A DNA stretch of 30,811 bases from UBA6120 sp964639215. GTDB lineage: Bacteria; Bacillota_I; Bacilli_A; RFN20; CAG-826. The first letter of the stretch is position 1, and each line of letters opens with the position of its first letter. The position numbers and the translations under genes are program-made. The notes under the pieces were generated by a model. The model saw only the letters and a list, made by a program, of their open reading frames with translations. It was not told where the DNA came from and did not search any database. Below are positions 8,355-16,452 of the stretch, piece by piece. The DNA lies in NCBI GenBank assembly GCA_964639215.1, contig CAZXCV010000014.1, positions 1 through 30,811 of the forward strand. The letters run 5' to 3'.

Positions 8355-9107
8355 CTATAGCCCTCCATAACGACGCATTCGTTGACCGTAATCAATCAAG
8401 CACTCGTAGAGTTGTTCTTTTTTAAAATCTGGCCAAGGCGTGGGAGTAAATACCAGTTCGCTATAAGCTAGCTGTAACAACATGAAATTACTCAAGCGTA
8501 TTTCACCCGAGGTACGAATTAATAAATCAAGTGGTGGTAATTCAGCGGTATAAAGTTTCCTACGAATCGTATCAAGTGTGATATCTTCGGTTTTTAATTG
8601 TTTGGTAAGCACATCTTGAGCCACGGCTTTTGTCATGCGCACGATTTCTTGTTCGCTACCGTAGTTAAGGCAAATATTTAATAGGTAGGTTTGGCAATGC
8701 TTTGTTTTTTCTAGGGCAATCATCAGCGCCTCTTGTGAGTGTTGTGGTAATCTTAACATATCGCCAGAGACGACTAACCGACAATCATCGTTCAGTAATG
8801 AATCGAGTTCCTTCTTTAAGAAATGATCAAGATAATTAAAGAGAAAATCAATTTCTGCCTGAGGCCGTTTCCAATTTTCAGTTGAGAAAGCATAAAGTGA
8901 CATACATTTTATTTTAAGATCACGACAAGCTTTCGCAATATCTTTGACACGCTTAAACCCTTCGCGATGTCCATAATGACGTGGCTTGTTTTGCGCTTGC
9001 GCCCACCTTCCATTGCCATCCATGATGAAAGCAATATGAGTGAGACCAAATGGGGGTCGCTGACTCAGAAGTTGGTGATATTGATCATTAAGGCTCGGGT
9101 TCTTCAT
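8355..9107 (-). CDS. uppS: Undecaprenyl diphosphate synthase (cis-prenyltransferase)
   Basis: Extends farnesyl diphosphate with isopentenyl units to C55-PP, the lipid carrier for envelope glycans. The 250 residues carry the hallmarks of the family: FIMDGNGRWA with catalytic D30, FSTENWKRP near 74-82, and RTSGEIRLSNF (198-208). GGAG lies eight bases before the ATG. It sits between frr and cdsA, as in most Bacilli, about 97 bases after frr. uppP, which recycles the product, is encoded in the plus-strand island. A TATAAT just upstream is too close to the ribosome site to be a convincing promoter. Confidence 0.97.
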   Translation of the reverse strand: MKNPSLNDQYHQLLSQRPPFGLTHIAFIMDGNGRWAQAQNKPRHYGHREGFKRVKDIAKACRDLKIKCMSLYAFSTENWKRPQAEIDFLFNYLDHFLKKELDSLLNDDCRLVVSGDMLRLPQHSQEALMIALEKTKHCQTYLLNICLNYGSEQEIVRMTKAVAQDVLTKQLKTEDITLDTIRRKLYTAELPPLDLLIRTSGEIRLSNFMLLQLAYSELVFTPTPWPDFKKEQLYECLIDYGQRMRRYGGL

Positions 9108-9166
9108 GTGGATTACTCCATATTATACATGATACGCTACAAAGGGGACACGACGAAAACATTGCG

Positions 9167-9187
9167 TTCTTTTTTATGAAAAAAGAA
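9167..9187. repeat. AT-only inverted repeat in the frr-uppS gap
   Basis: TTCTTTTTT and AAAAAAGAA pair perfectly around a three-base ATG spacer. With a single G/C pair per arm it is a weak stem. It may slow transcription or stabilise the RNA between frr and uppS, but it is not a standard terminator. Confidence 0.35.
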
Positions 9188-9204
9188 ACCATAAGAAATG
9201 TTCG

Positions 9205-9747
9205 TTAGATTGTCATGATTTCTTGTTCTTTTTCTTTAAAGGCGACTTCAACGGCTTCACTTGCCTCATCAGTTACTTTTTGGATGTCGGCGGTGATCCG
9301 TTTTTTCAAATCTTCGGAATACTCATCGTCAGATAAAAGGTCAATATGTTCGTGGCGGATATTCCGGAGCGCGACTTTGCATTCATCAGCATATTTCTTG
9401 GCCAATTTCACAAGTTCGCGGCGGCGATCTTCGGTCAGCACCGGCAAAATTAGGCGAATCGAAGTGCCATCGTTAATGGGGTTAATTCCGATATTACTAC
9501 TTGAGATTGCGGCGACGATGGCTTTCACGTCGTTACGATCATATGGTTTGATTAATAATTGACGTGGTTCGGGGACCGTGATACTTGAAATTTGACTGAG
9601 TAAAATTTTGTCGCCATAATAATCGACTTCAATGCGGTCTAGTAAGGCGGCATTAGCTCGACCCGTCCTTAAAGTATTGAAATTGGCATGCAAGGCTTCA
9701 AGTGATTTTTGCATTCTGCCTTTGGCTTCTAATGCTAATTCATCCAT
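9205..9747 (-). CDS. frr: Ribosome recycling factor
   Basis: With EF-G it splits the post-termination ribosome. The 180 residues are close to the usual 185. The core motif is RTGRANAALLDRIEVDYYG at about 27-45, followed by ITVPEPRQLLIKPYD, then the long helical arms of domain I. The start has AAAGGA seven bases upstream and lies three bases after the pyrH stop, so the two are co-translated. Confidence 0.98.
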   Translation of the reverse strand: MDELALEAKGRMQKSLEALHANFNTLRTGRANAALLDRIEVDYYGDKILLSQISSITVPEPRQLLIKPYDRNDVKAIVAAISSSNIGINPINDGTSIRLILPVLTEDRRRELVKLAKKYADECKVALRNIRHEHIDLLSDDEYSEDLKKRITADIQKVTDEASEAVEVAFKEKEQEIMTI

Positions 9748-9750
9748 AGG

Positions 9751-10470
9751 TTAGTCCTTTCTAATGACCGAGCCAATGTCCTCACCATGAAGCGCCCTTA
9801 GGAAATTATCGGGATCATTCATGTCAAAGACGCGAATCTCGATATTTTTATCATGTACGAGTGAAATCGCCGTTAAATCCATAACTTTGAGATTACGGCG
9901 GAGCATTTCCTCGTAAGTAATATGTTTAATTAATTCAGCCCCACTATCTTTGGTGGGGTCGGCAGTATACACGCCATCAACACCATTTTTGGCAATAAAG
10001 ATGACATCGGCTTCAATTTCCATCGCTCGTAAACTCGCGGTTGTATCGGTGGTAAAATATGGGTTGCCAGTACCACCAGCGAAGATGACGACACGCCCTT
10101 TTTCAAGGTGGCGAATCGCGCGGCGGCGAATGTATGGTTCAGCGACTGATTTTACTTCCACGGCCGAGAGCACACGCGTCGGAACGCCAATATTTTCTAG
10201 TGCATTTTGCAAAGCAATCGAATTAATGATGGTCCCAAGCATGCCCATGTAATCGGCTGTAGCAGCATCGATACCAATTTGGGTTGCAAACTTGCCACGC
10301 CAAATATTGCCAGCACCAATGACAACACCAACTTGAACGCCTTCAGCCACCATCTTTTTAATAGCCTCGGCAACTACGAATAAATGATTGGCTTCAAGAA
10401 TCATCTTATCGCGTTTGCTCGCTAATGCTTCACCTGAAAGTTTGATAATCACGCGGTGATATTTGTTCAT
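9751..10470 (-). CDS. pyrH: Uridylate kinase
   Basis: Phosphorylates UMP to UDP in the cytoplasm. It belongs to the amino-acid-kinase fold and is usually hexameric and controlled by GTP and UTP. The 239 residues include IKLSGEALAS near the start, VVIGAGNIWRG, and AADYMGMLGT followed by NSIALQ, with FAGGTGNPYFTTDTTASLRA and FIAKNGVDGVYTADP later. AGGAG lies nine bases before the ATG. It is separated from tsf by a terminator whose T-run merges into a TATAAT, so it may have its own start of transcription or live on read-through from rpsB-tsf. Confidence 0.98.
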   Translation of the reverse strand: MNKYHRVIIKLSGEALASKRDKMILEANHLFVVAEAIKKMVAEGVQVGVVIGAGNIWRGKFATQIGIDAATADYMGMLGTIINSIALQNALENIGVPTRVLSAVEVKSVAEPYIRRRAIRHLEKGRVVIFAGGTGNPYFTTDTTASLRAMEIEADVIFIAKNGVDGVYTADPTKDSGAELIKHITYEEMLRRNLKVMDLTAISLVHDKNIEIRVFDMNDPDNFLRALHGEDIGSVIRKD

Positions 10471-10495
10471 GTTACATTGCTCCTCTTCTTATTAT

Positions 10496-10519
10496 AAAAA
10501 AAACACTCAAAAGAGTGTT
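10496..10519 (-). terminator. Intrinsic terminator between tsf and pyrH
   Basis: On the minus strand AACACTC-TTTT-GAGTGTT is followed by a run of T's. The first arm overlaps the tsf stop codon (10518-10520). The T-run merges with TATAAT (10496-10491), which lies at a plausible distance from the pyrH ribosome site but lacks a -35. Confidence 0.8.
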
Positions 10520-11387
10520 ATTTTATTTGCGCCATGACTTCTTCAGCGAAGTTATCAGATCGCTTTTCAATTCCTTCGCCAACAGCGTAACGAACGAATT
10601 TATGAACCTTGCCACCAGCTTTTGTCAAGATGGCGCTAACGCTAGCGCCAGCCTCATCCATTAGATAGGCTTGCTCACTCAGCGTTAAGTCACGGAACAC
10701 TTTACTGACTTTGCCTTCTAATATTTTGCTAAGCGCGGCTTCTGGTTTATCTTTGAGTTTTTCATCATTGGCCATAAGTTCCCGCTGAATTTTTAGTTCG
10801 TGGTCACGATCAGATTGCGGGATTGATTGCATGTCGATGAAGCGTGGATTATTAGCAGTAATGTGCATTGCCATATTATTGACGAATGTTTGATCAACGC
10901 CACTCATTAAAACGATGGCTGAGTACTTACCATTCATGTGAATATATGAGCCAACTACTTGATGATCATTTGCTTCAAGCACTTCGAAGCGGCGTAAATC
11001 AATCTTCTCACCAATCTTCATTGTCGCTTCAGTAATTAATGGGGCAACTAACGCTTTGGCTTCATCAAGTGACGATATGCCCTGCGCAAGTATCGATTTT
11101 GCGATTGTGTCAACTAAGCTTGTAAAGGAATCGCTACGAGCGACGAAATCAGTTTCACAGTTAACTTCGATAATTAACCGTTTATAGCCATTTTGAACGA
11201 CGTGTGTGACCCCTTCAGCGGCAATTCGTGCAGATTTACTCGCCGCTTTGGTGATTCCTTTTTCGCGGAGCCAATCAAGCGCTTTTGTAATGTCGAGATC
11301 ACTTGCTTCAAGGGCGCGTTTACAGTCCATCATCCCGGCGCCGGTTCGTTCACGGAGCTCTTTAATAAGTTCAATGATTTGTGACAT
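10518..11387 (-). CDS. tsf: Translation elongation factor Ts
   Basis: The nucleotide exchange factor for EF-Tu. Its 289 residues have the N-terminal UBA-like helix bundle with LRERTGAGMMDCKRAL (11-26), the core motif NCETDFVARSD, and the two dimerisation subdomains. GAGGAATAACCAAT before the ATG places the ribosome site inside the last codons of rpsB. It forms a two-gene operon with rpsB and ends in the terminator at 10496-10519. Confidence 0.98.
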   Translation of the reverse strand: MSQIIELIKELRERTGAGMMDCKRALEASDLDITKALDWLREKGITKAASKSARIAAEGVTHVVQNGYKRLIIEVNCETDFVARSDSFTSLVDTIAKSILAQGISSLDEAKALVAPLITEATMKIGEKIDLRRFEVLEANDHQVVGSYIHMNGKYSAIVLMSGVDQTFVNNMAMHITANNPRFIDMQSIPQSDRDHELKIQRELMANDEKLKDKPEAALSKILEGKVSKVFRDLTLSEQAYLMDEAGASVSAILTKAGGKVHKFVRYAVGEGIEKRSDNFAEEVMAQIK

Positions 11388-11392
11388 ATTGG

Positions 11393-12394
11393 TTATTCCT
11401 CATCGACTTTCGAAGGAGTGGCTTCTTCAGTCACCTCTTTTTTAGCACTGCGGGTCGTCTTTTCTTTTTTAACTGATGTTTCGGTTTTTACTTCGATTTT
11501 TGCTTCTTCAGCGACTGGTTCCGTTCTCGTTGAGAAGGAAGCTGCTCGTGCTGCCTCATTGGCCGCTCGTGTTTCAGCTTTCATCGCTGCGTAACGATCG
11601 AGAAATTCTTCATCTTTCGTGTAAGCGATGACGGGGAGTCCGCCCTTGGCTTCGACAACAGCATCGGCCATCACTTGCAAAATAATCCGAACACTGCCAA
11701 CAGCATCATCATTACCGGGAATCGGATAATCAACTAAGGCCGGATCAGCATTTGTGTCAATGATGCCAAAAACAGGGATTCCTAATTTTTTAGCTTCGCT
11801 AACGGCATTATGGTCAACCATTGGATCAACGACAAACACCGCTTGTGGCGTCCGTTTAATTTCTTTGATACCTTCAAGGTTTTTTAGTAGTTTTTCTTTT
11901 AATTTGCGCAGGCCACTAACTTCCTTCTTAGGGAGTAGTTCAAACGTACCATCTTCTTCTTGCTTTTCAAGGTCTTTTAAATAACGAATCCGGCCAAGAA
12001 TCGTCCGAAAATTTGTTAAAGTACCACCAAGCCAGCGATTATTGATGTAAAACGATCCTGAGCGGAGTGCTTCTTCTTTCACGAGATCTTGGACTTGCTT
12101 TTTGGTGCCAACGAATAACACTTTACCACCAGCAACGACAATCTCTTTAAGCTTGAGATAGGCTTCTTCGATTTTGGTGACCGTTTTCTTTAAGTCAACG
12201 ATATAGATGCCATTATGGGCACCGTAGATGAATGGAGCCATCTTGGGGTTCCATTTGCGCGTTTGGTGACCGTATTGGACACCAGCAGCGGCTAGTTTCT
12301 TCATTGTGATGATCGGCTCGTTTTGTTGGGGAACGATACTGTCCATCGTTTCTTCGGTCGCGGGAACGACCACTTCTTTCTCTTGTTCACTCAT
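11393..12394 (-). CDS. rpsB: Small ribosomal subunit protein uS2 with extended tails
   Basis: S2 binds the 30S head-body junction late in assembly. The 333 residues exceed the roughly 246 of Bacillus. The conserved body starts about 30 residues in, at MKKLAAAGVQYGHQTRKWNPKM, and contains FVGTKKQ, NNRWLGGTLTNF and GIIDTNADP. Before it is an acidic, Gln/Glu-rich lead, and after it a charged Lys/Glu/Ala/Thr-rich tail of about 80 residues with no fold visible. The open frame continues 45 codons upstream. The ATG at 12394 is chosen because AAAGGAGG lies eight bases before it and the upstream codons are the untranslated leader. A promoter and structured leader precede it. Confidence 0.95.
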   Translation of the reverse strand: MSEQEKEVVVPATEETMDSIVPQQNEPIITMKKLAAAGVQYGHQTRKWNPKMAPFIYGAHNGIYIVDLKKTVTKIEEAYLKLKEIVVAGGKVLFVGTKKQVQDLVKEEALRSGSFYINNRWLGGTLTNFRTILGRIRYLKDLEKQEEDGTFELLPKKEVSGLRKLKEKLLKNLEGIKEIKRTPQAVFVVDPMVDHNAVSEAKKLGIPVFGIIDTNADPALVDYPIPGNDDAVGSVRIILQVMADAVVEAKGGLPVIAYTKDEEFLDRYAAMKAETRAANEAARAASFSTRTEPVAEEAKIEVKTETSVKKEKTTRSAKKEVTEEATPSKVDEE

Positions 12395-12503
12395 GGGTGA
12401 ATCCTCCTTTATGTTTGTCCCTCCATCGTTTCTAACAACACCCCCACACATGGTGGACTTGGATGTTGAATCGGCGATGTGTGTTGTCTCTATTTCATAG
12501 AGC
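12395..12503 (-). promoter_or_regulatory. Structured 5' leader of rpsB (candidate S2 autoregulatory element)
   Basis: The predicted transcript begins near 12503. A hairpin CTCTAT-GAA-ATAGAG (12502-12488) opens it. A longer element follows at once: ACAACAC (12487-12481) pairs with GTGTTGT (12441-12435), with an inner ACAT/ATGT helix and a bulged G-rich strand. An overlapping alternative, CACACAT/ATGTGTG, could form instead. The ribosome site AAAGGAGG follows. Feedback control by S2 is inferred from position and structure; I do not match it to a named family. Confidence 0.5.
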
Positions 12504-12509
12504 CAAGTA

Positions 12510-12539
12510 ATTTTAGCACAGCATACCAACCTTGTCCAA
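12510..12539 (-). promoter_or_regulatory. rpsB-tsf promoter
   Basis: On the minus strand TTGGAC (12539-12534), an 18-base spacer and TAAAAT (12515-12510) are preceded by TGC, an extended -10. It lies right after the topA-xerC operon end. Confidence 0.75.
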
Positions 12540-12540
12540 C

Positions 12541-12562
12541 AAAAAAAGCACTTTACATGCTT
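12541..12562 (-). terminator. Probable terminator of the topA-xerC operon
   Basis: On the minus strand AAGCA-TGTAAAG-TGCTT forms a short stem followed by T's (12547-12541). The five-pair stem is modest, but it lies between the xerC stop and the rpsB promoter. Confidence 0.6.
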
Positions 12563-12585
12563 ACATTATTCATAGAAATTCAGCG

Positions 12586-13494
12586 CTATTTTTTCTTACG
12601 AGCGCGTGGATGAGCGGCTTGATATGAAGCTTGCATCGCTTCGGTTGTAACATGGGTATATATTTGCGTGGTATTAATGGATGCGTGACCAAGTAATTCT
12701 TGGATTGTCCGTAAATCAGCCCCATTTTCTAGTAAATGGGTGGCAAATGAATGGCGTAATTTGTGAGGATGTAAGTCGAGATATATATGCGTTTTCTTTT
12801 CAATCGCATGCAGAATATATTGAATACCACGATTCGTCAAAGGAGCCCCAATATCAGATAAAAATACAAATGAGGTGGCTTTTAACGTGTTTTTTGTTAA
12901 TAAAAACGGTCGCGATTGTTCGATATAAACACTAAGAGATGCTTGTGAACCGATCGAAATCGGGACTAATCGTTCTTTACTGCCTTTGCCAAGAATACGC
13001 ATCATTCGTCCACGTAAATCTAAATCTTGAAGCGTGAGTTTTGTGATTTCACTTACACGTAAACCCGAAGTATAAAGCAGTTCAAGGATGGCTGTATCAC
13101 GTTTGGCTAATTCATCAGTTCGTTTTTTTGTCGCTTCCAGTAACCACTCAATTTGTTCAATAAACAGCGTTTTTGGTAGCCTTGCGCCTATCTTTGGGGC
13201 AACAATGAGTTGAAAAGGATTGCTCGTTTGATAATGATTGAGTACGAGAAATTCATAATAATGACGTAATGCCGCAATCCGACGTTTCAGGCTACGTTTA
13301 CCAACACCACGCTGTAGTTCGCTCATTAAAAAATCTCGGATTACCTTGAGATTAACTTGGTGATCCAATAATTGTTTTTCATGCAAAAAACTGTAAAACA
13401 AATCGATGTCGCGTCGATAACTATCGACCGTCGTCAGTAAATACTTTCTCTGGTGGGTGAGATAGTCGATAAATTCAGCCGTCGTTCGATTCAT
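12586..13494 (-). CDS. xerC: Tyrosine recombinase XerC/CodV
   Basis: A site-specific recombinase that, with XerD, resolves chromosome dimers at dif. The 302 residues have the N-terminal core-binding (SAM-like) domain to about 95 and a catalytic domain with R146 (SGLRVSEI), K170 (GKGSKER), HKLRHS (H244, R247), H270 (LLGHAS) and nucleophile Y279 (QIYTHV), all intact. It ends in a basic tail, RARKKK. The ATG overlaps the topA stop (ATGA). The position after topA matches B. subtilis codV, which favours XerC over XerD. The intervening trmFO and the downstream hslVU-codY of Bacillus are absent. Confidence 0.93.
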   Translation of the reverse strand: MNRTTAEFIDYLTHQRKYLLTTVDSYRRDIDLFYSFLHEKQLLDHQVNLKVIRDFLMSELQRGVGKRSLKRRIAALRHYYEFLVLNHYQTSNPFQLIVAPKIGARLPKTLFIEQIEWLLEATKKRTDELAKRDTAILELLYTSGLRVSEITKLTLQDLDLRGRMMRILGKGSKERLVPISIGSQASLSVYIEQSRPFLLTKNTLKATSFVFLSDIGAPLTNRGIQYILHAIEKKTHIYLDLHPHKLRHSFATHLLENGADLRTIQELLGHASINTTQIYTHVTTEAMQASYQAAHPRARKKK

Positions 13495-15482
13495 GACTGA
13501 TGACGGTGCGCCTCTTTTTCACTTTCAAGCGCTTCAAGATAGTTGCACTTCGGAAAGTTAATGCATCCGATAAACATCGATTTGCGCTTCTTCGAAAATC
13601 GTTTGACAAGCGCACCGCCACATTTCGGACAACTACGCCCAATTGCCTCTGGTGCTTCTTTGATTTCTTTTTGGATATAGTGACAAGTTGGGAAGCGACT
13701 GCATGCGATAAATTTACCATATTTGCCTTTTTTCTCAATCAGGCGACCTTCACCGCATTTGGGACATGGACCAAAATCTTTGATGCATGATTCTAAATTA
13801 GGTAGTTCTCCGGCTTTTTCAATTGAAGTAATCAGTGTCTCATAAAAATTACTTAAAATATCACTCGCTGAATTGTTACCATCTTGAACTTCATCAAGTT
13901 GCTGTTCCATCTTGGCAGTGAACGTGGGATTAATGGAATCGGTAAAATATAACTCGAGATATTGAACAGTGCACTTTCCTTGATCAGTCGGCGTCAGTGT
14001 TCCTTTTTTTGCAGTGACGTAATCACGCATTTTTAGTGTCTCGATTGTCGAACTATATGTCGATGGCCGTCCAATTCCGTTTTTTTCCATCTCTTCAATC
14101 AGTTTAGCTTCTGTTAAACGAGGTGGTGGATTCGTCATATTTTGCTTCGCTTCTTTTTTGTGAACGGGATAATGTTCTCCCAGAGTTAGCAGTGGAACTT
14201 TTTTGTCGTCATTGTCACTTTTTCCCGTCACAATCGTAAAACCATCAAATAACGTCATTGCTCGTTCAAGCGTAAATTGAATACCGTTTGTTTCACATGT
14301 ATAAGTCGTCACCTCTTCGACTTGATCAGGCATCAGACTCGCTAACGTCCGTTCATAAATTAACCGGTAAAGTTTATATTGGTCTGGTGATAAGTATTCT
14401 TTGATGCTATCGGGGGTTCGATGATTACTCGTTGGACGAATCGCTTCATGTGCATCTTGAGCTAATAATCCCGCTTTTACTTTTTTGACAGGGGCGACAT
14501 ATTTACTGCCATAGGTTTCCTGAATATAGCTATGGGCCCGCGTTAAAAACGTTTCCGATAATCGCACGGAATCGGTGCGGATATACGTAATGAGACCAAC
14601 TTGCTCGGCACCCAATGATACACCTTCATATAGAGTCTGTGCAATGCGACTAGAGCGCTTGGTATCAAAGCCAAACCGCGCGGCCGCTTCTTGTTGTAAC
14701 GTTGATGTTTTAAATGGAAACTTTGGTTCGCGCTTACGCTCACTAACTTTAATATTGGTAATCGGAAGTTTTGTTTCGATACGCGCCAAAATGGCGAGCG
14801 CTTCATCTTCGTTTTTGATGTCGACCTTTTTTCCATCGACTTTGCTTAGCGTTAATGGATATCCTTTTTGATTAATGAGTAATTCGACACTTAATGTCCA
14901 ATATTCCTCGGGGATGAAGGCTAGAATTTCTCGTTCACGATCAACAATCATCTTTAGGGCGACTGATTGGACACGTCCGGCTGATCGCGATTTTATTTTT
15001 TTCTGGAGAAGTTTTGATAGCTTAAAGCCGCTGATACGGTCGAAAATACGGCGCGTCTCCTGTGATGCCTTCATATCCATATCAATCATGCGGGGTTGTA
15101 GCATCGCCTGTTTAATCGACTCGCGTGTAATCTCATGAAATTCAATTCGTTTCGTTGTTTTGATATCGAGTCCTAATACTTCCGCCAGATGCCAGGCAAT
15201 CGCTTCGCCTTCGCGGTCGGGGTCAGTTGCTAAGATTATTTCATCGACTTTTTTAGTCGCGGCTTTGAGATTGTTAACCACTTCCACCTTTTTCTTATTA
15301 ACAACATATCGAGGAATAAATCCATGCTCGACATCGACACCGAGACCGTCTTTACCACTTGTGGCGAGATCACGAATATGTCCAATCGAAGCTTGCACAT
15401 CAAAATCACCAGGTAGATCTTTCAGATATTTACCAATGGTTTGACGTTTCGTGGGTGATTCAACAATGACTAAACTTTTCAT
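13491..15482 (-). CDS. topA: DNA topoisomerase I (type IA)
   Basis: Relaxes negative supercoils through a 5'-phosphotyrosine link. The 663 residues start with a TOPRIM domain (IVESPTK with E8; ATDPDREGEA, D87, D89, E91), followed by the arch with GLITYIRTDS (nucleophile Y300). Two C-terminal zinc ribbons bind DNA, with C573, C576, C594 and C600 in the first and C618, C621, C640 and C646 in the second. AGGAG lies five bases before the ATG, with a good promoter upstream. It is the first gene of the topA-xerC pair. Confidence 0.97.
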   Translation of the reverse strand: MKSLVIVESPTKRQTIGKYLKDLPGDFDVQASIGHIRDLATSGKDGLGVDVEHGFIPRYVVNKKKVEVVNNLKAATKKVDEIILATDPDREGEAIAWHLAEVLGLDIKTTKRIEFHEITRESIKQAMLQPRMIDMDMKASQETRRIFDRISGFKLSKLLQKKIKSRSAGRVQSVALKMIVDREREILAFIPEEYWTLSVELLINQKGYPLTLSKVDGKKVDIKNEDEALAILARIETKLPITNIKVSERKREPKFPFKTSTLQQEAAARFGFDTKRSSRIAQTLYEGVSLGAEQVGLITYIRTDSVRLSETFLTRAHSYIQETYGSKYVAPVKKVKAGLLAQDAHEAIRPTSNHRTPDSIKEYLSPDQYKLYRLIYERTLASLMPDQVEEVTTYTCETNGIQFTLERAMTLFDGFTIVTGKSDNDDKKVPLLTLGEHYPVHKKEAKQNMTNPPPRLTEAKLIEEMEKNGIGRPSTYSSTIETLKMRDYVTAKKGTLTPTDQGKCTVQYLELYFTDSINPTFTAKMEQQLDEVQDGNNSASDILSNFYETLITSIEKAGELPNLESCIKDFGPCPKCGEGRLIEKKGKYGKFIACSRFPTCHYIQKEIKEAPEAIGRSCPKCGGALVKRFSKKRKSMFIGCINFPKCNYLEALESEKEAHRHQS

Positions 15483-15504
15483 AGCGACTCCTATATTTTA
15501 TGTA

Positions 15505-15532
15505 ATTATCACTTCAAAAAGTCACTTGTCAA
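15505..15532 (-). promoter_or_regulatory. topA promoter
   Basis: On the minus strand TTGACA (15532-15527) and GATAAT (15510-15505) are separated by 16 bases, about 25 bases before the topA ATG. Confidence 0.72.
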
Positions 15533-15556
15533 TCGATATAACCATGTCCTCTTTTC

Positions 15557-15576
15557 TTTATTTAATATTAAATAAA
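15557..15576. repeat. 20-bp perfect AT palindrome across the dprA stop codon
   Basis: TTTATTTAATATTAAATAAA is self-complementary and contains the dprA TAA (15570-15568). It could form a weak hairpin at the transcript end of lepB-rbgA-rnhB-dprA, but it has no G/C pairs. It could instead be a protein-binding site. Confidence 0.45.
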
Positions 15577-16401
15577 AGTTTTTATTGCCGGTGATGGTGT
15601 GGTATCTCGATTATCTTCGACCATTACTTTATCTAATTCATCAAGGATGTCGCGGGCACTTTCGACGAGTGTGGCGCCATCACGAATCAGGCGATTACAA
15701 CTATTGTCAATATTTGCTTGATGAGGAAGTACATAAACATCTTTGCCAAGATAAAGGGCATAACCAACCGTAATTAAGGTACCGCTACGCTTTTTCGCTT
15801 CAGTCACGAATACAGCTTCCGCTAAACCAGCGATAATCCGGTTTCTCCACGGAAAATTATCTTTCTTCGGTCCGATATGGGCGGGATACTCACTCAAGAT
15901 GAGTTGTGTTTTTCTCATTGTGCGATATGTATCTCTTGTTTCTTCAGGATAGATCGTGTCAATCCCACCACCAAGGACAGCAATGGTCGCTCCATGCTCA
16001 TCAAGTGTCGTTTGATGGGCAAGGTGATCGATCCCTTTGGCTAAACCAGAAATGATTAATACATCATGTTTAATTAAGTCTTTAACGATTGTGCGTGTCA
16101 TCATAACGCCATAAGCAGATGGCTGGCGACTCCCGATGACAGCCAACATATGATGTGGATGTCGTAATAGCGACTTATCGCCATGATAAAACAATACGAA
16201 CGGTGGTTTATATATTTTCTTTAATTGCTCAGGATAATCCTCGTCGATAATCGTCATGACGTCTGATGTCAGTTCCGCTAATGATGCTTCTATTTCAAGA
16301 GCAGTCGCTGGTTCTTTGACTTTGATTGCTTGATAAATGCGATTCCAATCACCTTGGTATTTAATTGCTAAATGGACGATGATGTCCCGTCCTTTGATCA
16401 T
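15568..16401 (-). CDS. dprA: DNA-processing protein DprA (Smf)
   Basis: DprA loads RecA on incoming single-stranded DNA during natural transformation. It is also common in bacteria not known to be competent. The 277 residues have an N-terminal helical region and the extended Rossmann fold: AVIGSRQPSAYGV, ISGLAKGIDHLAHQTTLD, IAVLGGGIDTIYPEE and FPWRNRIIAGLAEAVFVTEA, then SGTLITVGYAL. No clear C-terminal winged helix follows. A GTG three codons upstream (16410) opens the frame. The ATG at 16401 is preferred because GAGGTG lies six bases before it and overlaps the GTG. It is last in the lepB-rbgA-rnhB-dprA run. Confidence 0.95.
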   Translation of the reverse strand: MIKGRDIIVHLAIKYQGDWNRIYQAIKVKEPATALEIEASLAELTSDVMTIIDEDYPEQLKKIYKPPFVLFYHGDKSLLRHPHHMLAVIGSRQPSAYGVMMTRTIVKDLIKHDVLIISGLAKGIDHLAHQTTLDEHGATIAVLGGGIDTIYPEETRDTYRTMRKTQLILSEYPAHIGPKKDNFPWRNRIIAGLAEAVFVTEAKKRSGTLITVGYALYLGKDVYVLPHQANIDNSCNRLIRDGATLVESARDILDELDKVMVEDNRDTTPSPAIKTFI

Positions 16402-16452
16402 ATTGCTCACCTCATTTATTTATTAATAGGTAAGCTTTTAGGTTCATAACCG

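Noticed and set aside
9119..9124. TATAAT as a uppS promoter
   Set aside because: Transcription about seven bases downstream would remove the GGAG ribosome site, and no -35 is present.
12395..12529. Extending rpsB 45 codons upstream
   Set aside because: The predicted promoter and leader lie there, and the ATG at 12394 has a strong ribosome site; the extension is not like S2.
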